Below the pieces are notes generated by a model. That model was not told where the DNA came from. It did no database searches and worked only from the letters and a program-made list of their open reading frames with translations. The position numbers and the translations under genes were made by a program. Below, in pieces: positions 45,889 through 57,160 of a stretch of 64,000 bases of DNA. This DNA comes from Mariannaea sp. PMI_226. Taxonomy: Eukaryota; Ascomycota; Sordariomycetes; Hypocreales; Nectriaceae. The stretch covers positions 2,294,001 to 2,358,000 of the forward strand of contig JANFOG010000002.1 of assembly GCA_024336345.1 (NCBI GenBank). The letters run 5' to 3'. Every line of letters starts with the position of its first letter. The first letter of the stretch is position 1.

Positions 45889-48253
45889 AGATGTCGGCCC
45901 TGGAGTCGCATTGGCGATTTAACTTAATATTACTTTGGCCTCCTAGCAACCGGTTGTTAAAATTCAGGGAGGCGAGAGCTTGCTGAAGCGAAGAAAGGCG
46001 TAACCACGGTACAACATGCAACTAGAGAAAGAGCCATTTTACACCAGGTAACTGGTTCCATGAAATCGCGTATGAGATCAGCCAGAATGCACTCATTATT
46101 TTTAACAAAAAAAAAATAGAAAAATAAATGATAATGAATAAGCGAGCCACGAGATGTGAAGACGATTACGATGCCCCATATGTGCCGTTCAGTGTAACGA
46201 GAATTACTGTGTTTGCCAATATACGATCTTGGCAACTCTCCAGGTAATTTGTTTGAGGTTTCCAACAGAACTTGTCACCGAGTCAATTGACTATATGGAT
46301 GGGTACAAAAGCTAGACTGACAAGAAATGAGATATTGAGAGCGTGCTCCGCAATGACAGTGGAGACGGGAGTTTAAACGTTGACCGTACTGCAGCTAGGG
46401 ATTGTCTCCAGGTCCCAAACGGAGTAATCGCCTAATTGACCGGATTCTCTTAGCCAAGGTTCCTCCCTACCTCCATACAATTGTGCCGTTCTGTAAGTAC
46501 TTACTTGGGTAGGTAGTTACCATACCTAGTTACTCACCAAGGCAGTCAGGGGATAAAAAGACATGGAAGCCTACCTAAGCTATGGATTCACACAATCCGC
46601 TGTGAGGGGAAGACTACTCTGTACCCTGAGCAGGCAAAATTGGTCCCATTGAAAGGACAATAACATAGAATGGAGCATGGCAATCAACGTAATTGCTGTA
46701 TACTACTGTAGCTAGTATCACTGGCCGGCACGGAGACAACCAAGCAACGCCCCGTTCGAGCCTTGCCATCAAAGGACACATCCCCACCCTAGCTTGGAAA
46801 GTCGGGTGGGTTTTCAACATCGTCAGGCCAGCTGTTCCATGGTAATAATTAATATACTGGTGGAAGTTGTAAAAGTGACCGAAGGGAGCCGTGCAAACGG
46901 TAAGCGCTGGAGGACTCTGTGGAGCAAAGGGGGCACCATCACACTTCACTCGCCTTTGATCACTCCGCGGCGATCCAATAACGACGAATTATAAGCAACA
47001 GACGGGAGCAATCCCTCGAATGATGACTGCCAGCTGCGGTGGAACCAACAGGACCTGAGATCTGACCCAAGACAGGTCGAGTCTCTTCATTATGCCTCGC
47101 CTCACCTTGTCTCCCTCGTCTCCCTCCTTCCCTCTCCCAAGATCAAGTCCTTTGATCCCAGCATCTCGTAGCCAGGTAAGTTAAGCCCCTCCGTGCCGAG
47201 ATGTGATGTGACTTTTTTTCTACAATGATGGCGAGACGCCCTCTCTGAGCTGACCTTGCAACTATGATAGGTGTCTCTAGACAAAAGTATGTAGAATAAG
47301 CTAGCCCCAACGGCTTGAGAATAAGTACAGGGTACAGGCTCTCAAGTTCTTTCAAGGTAGAGCTCCACGCAGAGCGCTAGGTAGCACCTACTTTTATTGC
47401 CCAAACCGCGCCTTAGTTCGGTAAGGCAACGTACCAAAGTAGGTACCTGGTTTCCTCTCCCTCTATCGATTTCTCACGGTTTAGGGGGCGGGGGGAAGTG
47501 CACAGGCACCCCAAGTGCACTTCTTACCTTGTGAAAGCTGGTAGCGACAGAAGGGGGGCTCCCCCATTCAGTCACTGAGACTCCCCTGGGACCGCCCCCC
47601 CTCCCTCCCCGACTAATTATAATCCATGTGAAGCCCGTCCAGTCAGTCGGTCTTGCATCACCACCTTCAGAGCGGCTCATCCCTCCTGTCCTCCTTCAAA
47701 CTCCGTAATCCTCCCTTCCCCTTCTTCTCTTCTGCTTCTCCTTCGCCTTCTCCCCGTGCGCGCGCCTGGCTTCTGTCGCTTCTTGCCCGTCGGATTCCTT
47801 CTTTATTTTCTTCTTCCTATTCTCATTTATCGATTCGTTTCTTGTCTTGTTTGTTGGTCTCTTTTTTTTTGTTGAATTCGTAAGTCTCCCCCATCTTCCC
47901 GTCGCGCTCCGCCTTTCTCGCTCTCCACCCCCATTCTGGTTCCTTTCCTTTGCTGCGCTGCTGTCGCGTCTCACATCCCCGATGCCAAGCTGACCATAAG
48001 CTCAAGACTGCTTCCCATCTCATTCATCGACCTATTTCCTGTTCGCTCTGGCCACGACAATCCCCTGTAGACTCTTTCCTCGACTCGACTTCAGTTAGCT
48101 TCCCTTCTATTGCTCGCCATCAACCCTGCGCCGTTTCAACCTGTACCGTCTCCCAATCTTTAGATCCCGCCTTTACGGCGGCACCCATCATTCATCTTCT
48201 CTGCTCTCTATCGTAATAGAGCCGATCTTATCACCCGTGGTCCAAGTTTCAAT
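45889..48253. other. intergenic region, 2.4 kb
   Basis: No gene is supported. TAGGTA and GGTACC words lie near 46,490-46,540 and 47,390-47,450. From about 47,640 the DNA is strongly pyrimidine-rich and is probably the promoter and 5' leader of the CUE/CCCH/SMR gene. That leader would contain a tiny upstream reading frame (ATG at 47,982, stop after three codons). Confidence 0.6.
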
Positions 48254-50557
48254 ATGGTTTCCGACGAGCATTACGAGTTGAGCTTGCCCATCTTACGGGA
48301 TACCACGCTCGAGGATGAGGACAAGACGGACAAGCTAGAGGAGCTCTTTCGCAAGGAGACCAACTTGACCGGCACTTCGCTCGATAACGCCATCCTCGAC
48401 GCTCTATGGCGCTATCGCGAAACTGGCGGGGCTTCAACGTCGCCGCCTCCAATACGTCCAACAATCCTCAGACGTCCCTCCCCAGCATCCTGGCGCGGCT
48501 CGCCAACGCCGCTCTCAGGCTCTCCAAGGCTTGCTGTCAGCCCTCTGGCTCCTCCTGGATTCGTCCCAGCTACTTTCGGGCGGGCAATGTCTTCTGCAGC
48601 TTCGCCATTCTCGTCCCCTCGGGCCTCTCCGCGCCTTGCTCTTGCAACTCCCGTGATCCCTCATAGTCCCAATTTGAATGCGTACGAGTTTGCGACCGAT
48701 CCAACCCCAGCTCCTGAGATCCTGGGCGAGTACCAAACCGAGAATGTCGAATGGCTTGTAAGCGATGACGCAGCCAGTGTCACCTCATCCGTCGGGGCTA
48801 CCAGCAATTTAAATGCAGCTGCCCCCGAGTTCTCTTCCATGTCAGGCCAATCTACAGACATGTCACCATATGATATGCTGCGATCTATTCTGGGCCAAAC
48901 CAGAACAGATGAGGAAATCGAGGCCGCTCTAGCGCTCCATGGCTATGATCTCAGTGCGACGATTGTCTCCCTTATGGACAACCAGAACCAGGAAGGCGGA
49001 GTATCACTTGCCCCTCCAGAAGAACCTAAGAACGTACTTATTGGAAAGTCTGTGTCTACTGAGGGCCGCCCATCCACGCCTTTGGGGCAGCAAAAGTCTG
49101 GTGTCATCTGCAAATTCTATATGTCTACGGGCCAGTGTCTTCGTGCAGACTGTCGTTTCAGTCATGACCTCAGCAATCATCTGTGCAAGTAAGTGAACAT
49201 CATTTTATTGAGATTTGAAATGCCTATTACTAACATACACTCTTTTCTCTTTAGGTACTGGGTCATGGGCAATTGTTTAGCTGGCGAGACTTGCATCTTC
49301 TCGCATGATCCTGCGAAGCTCATGAACAAGCTTGCCCTTGACGGAGCAAACACGCCACCGTCCAAGGGACAGGGAAACCTACAATTGCAGGACTTGAACT
49401 CCTTTCCATCCCTGGACTCACTTGGCGGCTTCGTTGGAAATGGTAATGTGCCCTCTGTTGGCATTACTCCACCTCCTGGCTTGAAGAATTTCCATGGGAC
49501 CGAGAGTACTAGGACGCGATCGAGACCTGGAAGCCGGCACCAAGCCAAAGACTCGGCCAACTCAGCTCCTGCATTTGACGATAATGATGCATTCCCCTCG
49601 CTTGGCTCCGTGTCGTCGAAGCAGGGCAAGAGGCATCATGGTAAACGTGGAGGACACGGACATGGACATAAGGAGAACGTTGCTCCTAGCTCGCTGGCTG
49701 ACATCGTCAAAATGTCCCCGTCCCCCACACCCGGCTCCCCTCGTCCCGAACCCAAGAAGACGGGGCGAAACGGTGTCGCGGCTGTGCAGCGGAACGGGGA
49801 AAACAGTGTTGCTGCGCAAGCAATTCCCAGCCCGAAGCATATTCCCTGGCTGGAAACAGGGGAGCGGGCTAATAAAGCCTACCTGAAGGCCCGTCAAGAT
49901 GCTATCAAACATGGCGGCCTTCGAAATAAGTTCTTACAAAGGTTAGTATTTGACCTTGCTTGACGAAGCATCGTCTCGACAAGACAAGACAAGACAAGAC
50001 TAATGGATTTTTGCAGTGCGGCACAAGCGTGGAACCGTAACGATGCCAGGGCAGCCAAGGCTCTTAGCTTGCGTGGACAAAGCGAGAATGACTTGATGCG
50101 CAAGGCCCATCGGGAGGCAGCGCATGAGCTATACGAGGAGCGTAATAAGAATAGCGCAACTAGCCTAGAGCTTTATGTCGATCTCCATGGGCTACACCCC
50201 GAGGAGGCTGTTGAGTACCTAGAAAAGGTGCTGATTGAGAACAGCAAGGAGTCTCACCCTATCTACGCCATCACGGGATCCGGACATCATAGCAAAAACG
50301 GCAAAGACAAGGTGGGCAGGGCCGTTCGCAACTTTCTCAACGAGTGGCGGTACGCCTACCGTGAGTTCTCGGTGCCCGGAGACCGCAATAGCATGGGAGG
50401 GATCCTAGGCATCGACCCCAGCAGCTGGGACAAGACACTTACGCGAGAGGATGATAAGGAAGAGGTTGACATCTTGAGCCAGGGCGTCGAGATCGGTGAC
50501 GGCAAGGTTCGGTTGCTGGTGCGAGATCCGCCCAAGGGTCCAAGCGGACGGCGATGA
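48254..50557 (+). CDS. CUE-like, tandem CCCH zinc finger and SMR domain protein (possible Cue2-type endonuclease)
   Basis: Exons are 48254-49188, 49255-49941 and 50017-50557, giving 720 residues. A CUE-like helical segment lies at about 210-245 (MLRSILGQTRTDEEIEAALA). Two CCCH fingers follow at about 290-335, with spacing C-x8-C-x4-C-x3-H and C-x7-C-x5-C-x3-H; intron 1 splits the pair. After a disordered Ser/Pro-rich linker, a DUF1771-like helical block (QAWNRNDARAAKALSLRGQ) precedes an SMR domain with VDLHGLH and ITGSGHHS. The CUE-DUF1771-SMR order matches yeast Cue2, an endonuclease that cuts mRNA at collided ribosomes. The CCCH pair suggests extra RNA binding. Function is inferred. Intron 2 contains a perfect AAGAC tetramer repeat. 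Confidence 0.88.
49981..50000. repeat. (AAGAC)4 microsatellite inside an intron
   Basis: Four perfect tandem AAGAC units lie in intron 2 of the CUE/CCCH/SMR gene and run straight into the ACTAAT branch-site-like sequence. Confidence 0.85.
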
Positions 50558-51071
50558 CGTCGCTAGAATAGAAAGAAGTAAAATTCGCAAAGAGAAGAAA
50601 AAAATATACAAAGTTCAGAGAGAAGATGAGTACCTCATGTATCGATATTTGGTACTGTAGTGTGTGTTTGCTCTCCATATGTATGAGAGACCAGTGACGG
50701 TGCGTGACGCCGATGATAGGAGAATTTGAGTGTCTATTGGTTTCCTGTTCCTAGGTACTCGCCAATAGCAGAAGTAGATGGGAGGGAGACGATCATTAAT
50801 TACAGGCCAGATAACTTTACCAGACTTATCTACCTCTGAAGTTCCTTGGTCCAAGTAAACGAAGGTAATCTGGAAGGTAAATAAACGAAATACCAGGTTC
50901 CTAAACCTACGAACAGGTACCTAAGGTACCTTACCTTATAGGTAGGTAGGATAAGGAAGTTGGCAGTATGCGGCCGTTTCTATTGCACTTCAAAGGTACT
51001 TGCGTACCTGAGAAACGGTACTTGGCAACGGGACCTCGGGCGCTTCCATTGCTAGCAGTCTTAAAAGGTAC
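50558..51071. other. intergenic region left of the transposable element
   Basis: This holds the 3' end of the CUE/CCCH/SMR gene and a GGTACC/TAGGTA cluster at about 50,888-50,965. I see no gene. Confidence 0.55.
50888..50965. repeat. GGTACC / TAGGTA repeat cluster
   Basis: ACCAGGTTCC, CAGGTACCTAAGGTACC and TTATAGGTAGGTAGG follow each other. Part of it forms a GGTACCTAAGGTACC near-palindrome. Confidence 0.6.
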
Positions 51072-51592
51072 CAGTCAGCGGCCACAAGTCTGAGTCCACC
51101 AGACAGTGTACCACCCTAAAGCCCCTGGAAATATTTTGAACACTCCTCAATAACTTGGTATCTAAAGGAGATTTTAGGAAGAAATTTGATAATAAGAAAA
51201 AGAAAATAATTCTTTTATATAATCTATAGCTTTGGTGCTTTTTTAGTGAAAAATCAGTGCTGGGAAAAAGATTTAAAATAGGGTAGTGACTTTTATAAAA
51301 ATTTACTAAGAAAAATAGTACTATTTTGATTGTATTTCCTTCTATAACCCACTATAAGAAAGATTGATTAAAATGCTATATTTTTAAGAGTTTCTTAAGC
51401 TTTAAGAAAGATTTAAACTTAAAAAAATAAATAAGTTATTATTTTTAAAATAGCTTAAATAATATTATAGATTATTTTTTAAAGAGTATAATAAATGTCG
51501 TGAATTATAATGTAATTTATTACTGAATTAAGAATTTGGTGTATTTCTATAGAGCCACTATGAGGTGGACTCAGACTTGTGGCCGCTGACTG
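51072..51592. mobile_element. short non-autonomous DNA transposon (MITE-like) with 29-bp perfect terminal inverted repeats
   Basis: The first 29 bases (51072-51100, beginning CAGTCAGCGGCCACAAG) are repeated perfectly in inverse orientation at 51564-51592. The same three bases, TAC, flank both ends (51069-51071 and 51593-51595), consistent with a target-site duplication; TA alone is also possible. The 460-bp interior is very AT-rich, unlike anything around it, and contains no open frame of note, so no transposase is encoded. The end sequence, with its CAGT start and AAGTCTGAGTCCACC end, resembles in style the inverted repeats of Tc1/mariner-related mimp elements of Fusarium. Family assignment is tentative. 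The element sits between two genes and interrupts neither. Confidence 0.85.
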
Positions 51593-52230
51593 TACCTACA
51601 TACTAGAAACTAGCAACGTCATCACAGGCGAATCAACTTCGTCCAATCCATCACAAGTTCGAACCCTTCGAGTCTCGACTGTTTAACTTCCCGGGGGGGC
51701 CTTTCGTTGTGTCTCATTACCCATCCACCATTTTACACTGCATTTCATCAATCTTCTCCTCCTTCCCCTTTCTCTCTCTCACACTCAGGAACACCCTGAT
51801 TCTATTCCATTTCTTACTCTCCTGCCCCCCGGGAGTTCACTCGTCTCATCTCCTCCGCTTCCCGCAAAACCGAGCTCCGCGCGTTCCGACCTCTTGTCGC
51901 CAAATCCCTGCCCCGTCGTCGCATCAGCATGGCTGTGTAGTCTCGGCGCCTCACATCACTCACTCACCTTCTTTGCATCGCATTGAGGAGGATTCCCTCT
52001 CTCTCCTCCCTCCCTATCTATTCGCAAAGAGGCCACTCTTCCTTCTTTCGAGACGCCAACGTCCAACTCTTTTCTCTCTTCTTTTTGTACTTTCCCCCTG
52101 ATCATTCCCCAGACAAGTGGAATAAGAAAGCAGGAATCAAGAAAAAGAAGAAGAAAAAAAGAAGAAGTTGAAGCAGCAACACTCCCAGCAGACGAAAACG
52201 ACAACGACGTTCCCAGCGACATCGCCCAAC
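51593..52230. other. promoter and leader of TVP38
   Basis: This 638-bp region is strongly CT-rich from about 51,700. A three-codon upstream frame (ATG near 51,930) lies within it. I see no gene. Confidence 0.6.
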
Positions 52231-53417
52231 ATGCCTGCCGATTATCAATCTACCGCACAAGCCCTCGCCATCTCCCCTTCCCGTGGCTCATCTCCATCCT
52301 CGCCCAATCTCCCTCCATGGTCAGGCTCGTCCGCCGCCCGTCGTCGCCTCTCTAATCCCATGGGCCGCCCATCAAGTCATGGCTCTGACTCGTTCCCACG
52401 TCGCATCGCTGCGCAAATCCAGCTCCTCGGCGAGCAGACCCTGAAAATGTACATGCGCCTGACGCCATTGCAGCGCATCCTTTCCGTTCTTGGTCTCATT
52501 GCTATCGGTATCTGTGGCATCCTCGCCATCATATACTCGCACGCCTTCTTCGCATGGCTCGATCCCATCGCTAAGAAGTGGAGGGAATTGCCTGGTGGTT
52601 GGGTTCTCATATTCCTCATGATCTTCATCACGTCGTTCCCCCCCGTTGTCGGGTACTCCACAGCTGCCACCATCTCTGGCTTCGTCTATGGATTTCCCTG
52701 GGGTTGGCCGGTCGTCTCAGCTGGATGCACCCTCGGCGCTCTTGGTGCCTTCATGGCTAGCCGAACCATTTTGAGTAGTTATGTTGACCGCATGGTTGGC
52801 AAGGACCATCGTTTCGTCGCCCTGGGACAGGTGCTGCGCCAGGAAGGTGTCTGGTACCTAACGGCTATCCGCTTCTGTCCTCTGCCCTTCAGCTTGAGCA
52901 ACGGCTTTCTCGCCACCATTCCTAGCATTACCCCGCTGGCTTTTTTCCTCTCCACGGCGCTGTCCAGGTATGTTCTAAGACACCTAGTATCTACCACTCT
53001 CTCGAATTTCGGCTCACAAATCTGTACAGTCCCAAGCTGCTTGTGCACGTCTTCATCGGCAGCCGTCTGGCCCTTCTGGCCGAGGACGGAGAGAAAATGT
53101 CTGCCGGCGCCAAGGCCGTGAATTATTTGAGCATGGCCTTGGGTGGCGCTCTTGGCCTCGGCGTTGGTTACATCATCTACCGTCGAACCATGGCCCGCGC
53201 AGCCGAGCTTGCGCGCGAGGAAATCGGCGGCGCCGCTGCCGCTGAGGAGGGAGATGGTGGTTACGAAGATGCGGAATCCTCAACGCTCATGGATCCCGAC
53301 GATGCCGCTGAGCTCATGTCTGACGATGACATTTCATTGTGGGGACGAGATGCCGACAGCTATCACGACGATGAAGACGATGACGAGCCACAGAAGAAGA
53401 AGAGGGGTCAAGATTAG
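52231..53417 (+). CDS. TVP38: Tvp38/TMEM64 family Golgi membrane protein (VTT/DedA domain)
   Basis: Exons are 52231-52967 and 53030-53417, giving 374 residues. The 62-bp intron joins STALSSPKLLVHVFIGSR. A Ser/Pro-rich cytosolic N-terminus of about 75 residues precedes several membrane segments: ILSVLGLIAIGICGILAI near 90-110, VLIFLMIFITSF near 135, and the VTT core with GFVYGFPWGW and AIRFCPLPFSLSNGFLATI. One further transmembrane helix (MALGGALGLGVGYIIY) follows. The C-terminal 70 residues are acidic and cytosolic. VTT proteins are thought to act as lipid scramblases; yeast Tvp38 is a Golgi vesicle protein. The ATG at 52231 is the first in frame. Confidence 0.9.
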
Positions 53418-54000
53418 AAAAGTGAGAATTGGTTCTTGCGACTTCAGGAAACACCATGTATCAATGATCAGGGCGCTAATGAAATGAAATGGACTGGGGA
53501 AATCTATTAAATGTTATGAGGTGGGACAGGATAAACAATTCCGAGAACTAGAGCAGAGGGCGTTTCCAGGACATGACTTGCATCTTCTTATTGCATGATA
53601 ATCACGGCGTGTAGGCTGCGTGTAGACAATAGAGCAGGATTATAGGTTGTAAATAGACAGTCATACAAATCGTCAAGCCATCTCTATTGGTGTAGCTTCT
53701 ATGTCAAGTTGGGTACCAGTCTTATCGCCAATGTGATGGTTTCGCCTATTCCTGCTGATCTATGCTAATAATAATAATGATAATGATAATCATGTTCATG
53801 ATAATGACAAAAAGTTGAATTATATCAGCCAAACAATGATAATGGCAACGCTTCATATCCGAGGTCCTTCTCAGTGTGATATCCTTCCAAACGCCGTCGC
53901 TGATGCATTCTTGTGAAACCTCTCAAATACCAAAATCAGACAAGAGCAAAACAAAGGTTAACGATAAAGGGGGTGAAGTTGGGGGGGAGAGTCAATCGAA
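53418..54000. other. convergent 3' intergenic region
   Basis: This 583-bp gap contains AAT/GATAAT-rich simple sequence at about 53,765-53,815. I see no gene. Confidence 0.55.
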
Positions 54001-55953
54001 TTAGTGGCTCCCTCGATACTGGTTCATGAACTGGATGGCCTGCTCCATTGGGTATCCGATGAACACAGGGCCGGTAAAAATCATCTGAGGTTTACTGCCA
54101 GCGCCTTTGACCATATCAGGATTAACGAACGTAGGCTGGTGGATAGAGGTCTGTTGGGGAGGAACCTCCTCTTTGGCTGGCAGGTAAGGCGGTATCTCAG
54201 GAGCATGTTGCGTGGCGGACGGTTGAGCAGCATGGCTAGGAGGAATCGGCATGTCTCCACCGAGAGCAGCAAATTTCGAGTGGTCAAATGGGCATTTTCT
54301 AGACTTCCTTTTCGTGGGAGTTTGCGCGCTTCGCACGCTAGATGCCGGGCTCGGCATTCGCACGGGTGCAGGTGGGGGCGAAACAAGTTCGTCGGCATCA
54401 AGTCCTGAAGGTTGGTATCGTGGCACATGAATGCCCCAGGGACGGCTTGGTGATTCTCCTACTCGAACCTCTTGAAGAGGGCGGTCAAAATGGCTCTGAC
54501 GCTCATTCTCGTGGTCAACCTGAGTATCGTCTGGGTCCGAGCTGACGGTCACGGCTTGCGCCCAATTCTCAACCCTCTCATTTGGCGGCTGCACCACATC
54601 ACGCGGTCTAATAGATGCATCGCCTTCTGCTTCGGGGAGCATAGGTTGGTGCAGTTGGCCGAGCCCTTCGATCATGCTCACAAGGTCGCCATATTTAGAG
54701 TCTAGTTTCTTGACCTGGTCCTCATCGCGTTGGTATCGACGCAGACAGATTTCATGACTGCGAGGAAGTTCATGCTTATGCGTCTCGACGTAATGTGCAA
54801 TTTCGGCGGGCGAGTGCTTGTCCATATAGCGAATGGGGCACTTGCCAGCCGACGAGCCATTTGTTCGAGCGTGCTGGGACGTAGATTCTTCATACATGGC
54901 CGCACATATAGGATCCTGTGAGTGGTGCGGAGTCTTGTCTTGTACATCATCTTCATGAGTTTCAGGCCGGGTGGCCTCATCGGGAGGGGAGAATGGACAT
55001 TGAAGATGCCCCTTTTTCCCTTCGACTGTGAAGTCTTGTTCTAATGCCGTCGACATGGATGTTTGGACGTCAGAGAGTGGGGACGAGCTATTTCTGCTAG
55101 AAGCGGTTGTTTTGCTTGCTTCGCCCAACGATGTGAGTTGGCGTGCTACTCGACGACCGTCACGAATGACGAGTGCAATGTGATGTTGGGAGCTTGGGTC
55201 GTGGGATTTAGGAAGAGGAACAGGAAGCGAACTATCAACAGAAGTACACAGAGGAGGCTGGAGTTTGGCCAACGTATCGGCTATCTCAGGGGCCGCCGGC
55301 GCATATTTGTCAGCGAGATATTGGAACTGTTTAGGCCTTAGTGTTAGCAGGCAAGGCATCCCTCGAGTTGGGTTTTCGACATGAGTAGGTCGAGCTGATG
55401 GGAACTCAAAGATAAAATGATGAAGGAGAAGAGTAGGTGGTAGAAAAGACAATAAGAAGTGGGGGATCCGTCAGATATCAGAGGTTGTAAAAGTATCAAT
55501 CTCCGCAATTGTGCCATATGGCCGCATGCTCTTGATCTAGAGCTAAGATAACTCATCATGCTGACGCGACCCTTGATTCTCAAAAGCTGGCACACCATGC
55601 CGATCGCCAGGCGATACCGGAGGTCCCGGCTCGGATATGGAGGCGCGGCTGTCAAGGCTATCCAGGTCGGATGGTGCGTGTAGTAGAGAGGAAGGTCGTT
55701 TTGGGGAAGGGGAAATGAAGTATAGCAGTGTTGTATGCAGGATAAAAAGGTGGGAAATGGTACAGTTGATTGATTTGGGATTGTTCCAATCCAGCCCAGA
55801 GGGTACGGGGCGAGGATGGAGGAGGCTTACCTGCTCATGTGCAAAGCGCAGCTTGTGTTCCAAAACGGTCTTGCGATCCGTCAAAATCTGCACCTCATCG
55901 GCCAGAGCGTTGAAAGCGTCCGCCAGCGAGTTTGCGAGATGAATATGGGCCAT
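54001..55953 (-). CDS. unrecognised protein with coiled-coil N-terminus and Cys/His motifs
   Basis: Exons on the minus strand are 55831-55953 and 54001-55326, giving 482 residues. The 504-bp intron is the longest I infer in the window. The join RFAHEQFQYLADKYAPAAPE looks natural and both sites fit consensus (GTAAGC, AACAG). Residues 1-60 are predicted helical (ALADEVQILTDRKTVLEHKL), then the protein is mostly disordered. Three CPF/CPI motifs occur. The middle one, CPIRYMDKHSPAEIAHYVE, continues into a His/Cys-rich stretch that could bind zinc. The C-terminus YPMEQAIQFMNQYRGSH looks ordered. I do not recognise the family. A small extra exon inside the long intron cannot be excluded. Confidence 0.72.
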
Positions 55954-57160
55954 GCCCTCATGGATTTCTTCTTTTCCCTACTATGCCTGAGCCCATTTAC
56001 GACTGCCAGTGATGAAAGAAGGAAGAAGAAGAAGAAGGAGAAGAAGGAGAAGAGAGGGAAAGGGAATTGAGGATGAAGGTAGAAAAAGACTTTGCTGGAG
56101 AAGTACGTATTCGTACAGTACCATAGCCCAATAAATTGCAATTGTGGGGGGGAGGAGTGCTTTTGGGGGGCGATTATGGGCGCTTGGAGACTCTATTGGC
56201 TTGGTTTAGTTGCTGCGGGGACTTGCAGTGGCTCTATTACTGTGCAGTGCTCCGTAGTTGTGGTTGGGCCTATCCAAAAATACAGCGTCGCTGTCCAGCC
56301 AAGCCCGCAGGCGACCTAAATTACATAATCTGGCTGATTGGTAACTTCCAGGTTATCAAAAGCAACTAACTTACTTGCTCCGTATTGAACCCGCACACCG
56401 TACCAATTGCACCAAGGTCGTCGCCCAGCTAGTGAATCCATGTATTGGGGTTTGATCGGTGAGGGGGTGGATGACTTAGTCAGTTGACTTACAGGCCTAC
56501 CTAACCATGAAGTGCAGTACTGGACCTCATAACGCTCTCAATCTGCTCTCAACACAACTCATCACTTGCATCCCGCTTTTCAGATCAATGAATCAAAATG
56601 TGTATATGTAGGCATTGTTTTTCAACCCAAATATACCCCCTTGTATAAGTAGTTTGCACTTGATATTGTGAATGGTCCTGGTATTGCATAGAATCTAAGG
56701 TGTACACCTAGGTCAACTGTTGCTGTTTGCAGGCCTTGTCCTTCAACACCTCCCCCCGCTGAAACTCACATATCCGACACTACCCCATACAATGCACGTT
56801 AGTTTTAGGGATTACGCCTATGGTTAGGTGGTAGGTTACCTACCTAGGCAAGGTAAGGTAAGGTAGGTAGGTATGTAGGTAGTTAGGTAAACGTATTGTC
56901 CCCTCGTGTGCCAACTTACCTTCCTAGGTAGGGAGGTGGCCAGCTACGCAATTACTTACAGTCTGGAGACCTGGACTGACAAGTATGACCCGCAGATAAC
57001 GCTCGCAGACAAGACATTTACAATCACCACCACAACTGCTACCACTACTGCCACTACCACTACCACACACGTCCAACATCCCATCGCCACATTTTAGCTC
57101 TCCCGCTGTAAGATTTGGCCTGTTCCTCTCACACACCAAACCACCCCCCCTTCTACTATT
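55954..57160. other. divergent intergenic region, 1.2 kb
   Basis: This lies between two divergent starts. It has GAAGAAG repeats near 56,020-56,060, GCTCCGTA motifs near 56,230 and 56,378, a dense TAGGTA array at 56,815-56,945 and an ACCACTACC-type low-complexity leader near 57,030-57,070. I see no gene. Confidence 0.6.
56815..56945. repeat. TAGGTA / AAGGTA array
   Basis: Near-tandem TAGGTA, AAGGTA and ACCTACCTAGG words fill about 130 bp upstream of the iminopeptidase gene. Confidence 0.7.

Noticed and set aside
51072..51592. AT-rich block as a possible centromere or origin fragment
   Set aside because: It is only about 0.5 kb and is bounded exactly by inverted repeats with matching flanks, so a small transposable element explains it better.
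51640..51680. tRNA-like GTTCGAACCC sequence
   Set aside because: No acceptor, D or anticodon stems can be formed around it; it is a chance T-loop-like word in leader DNA.
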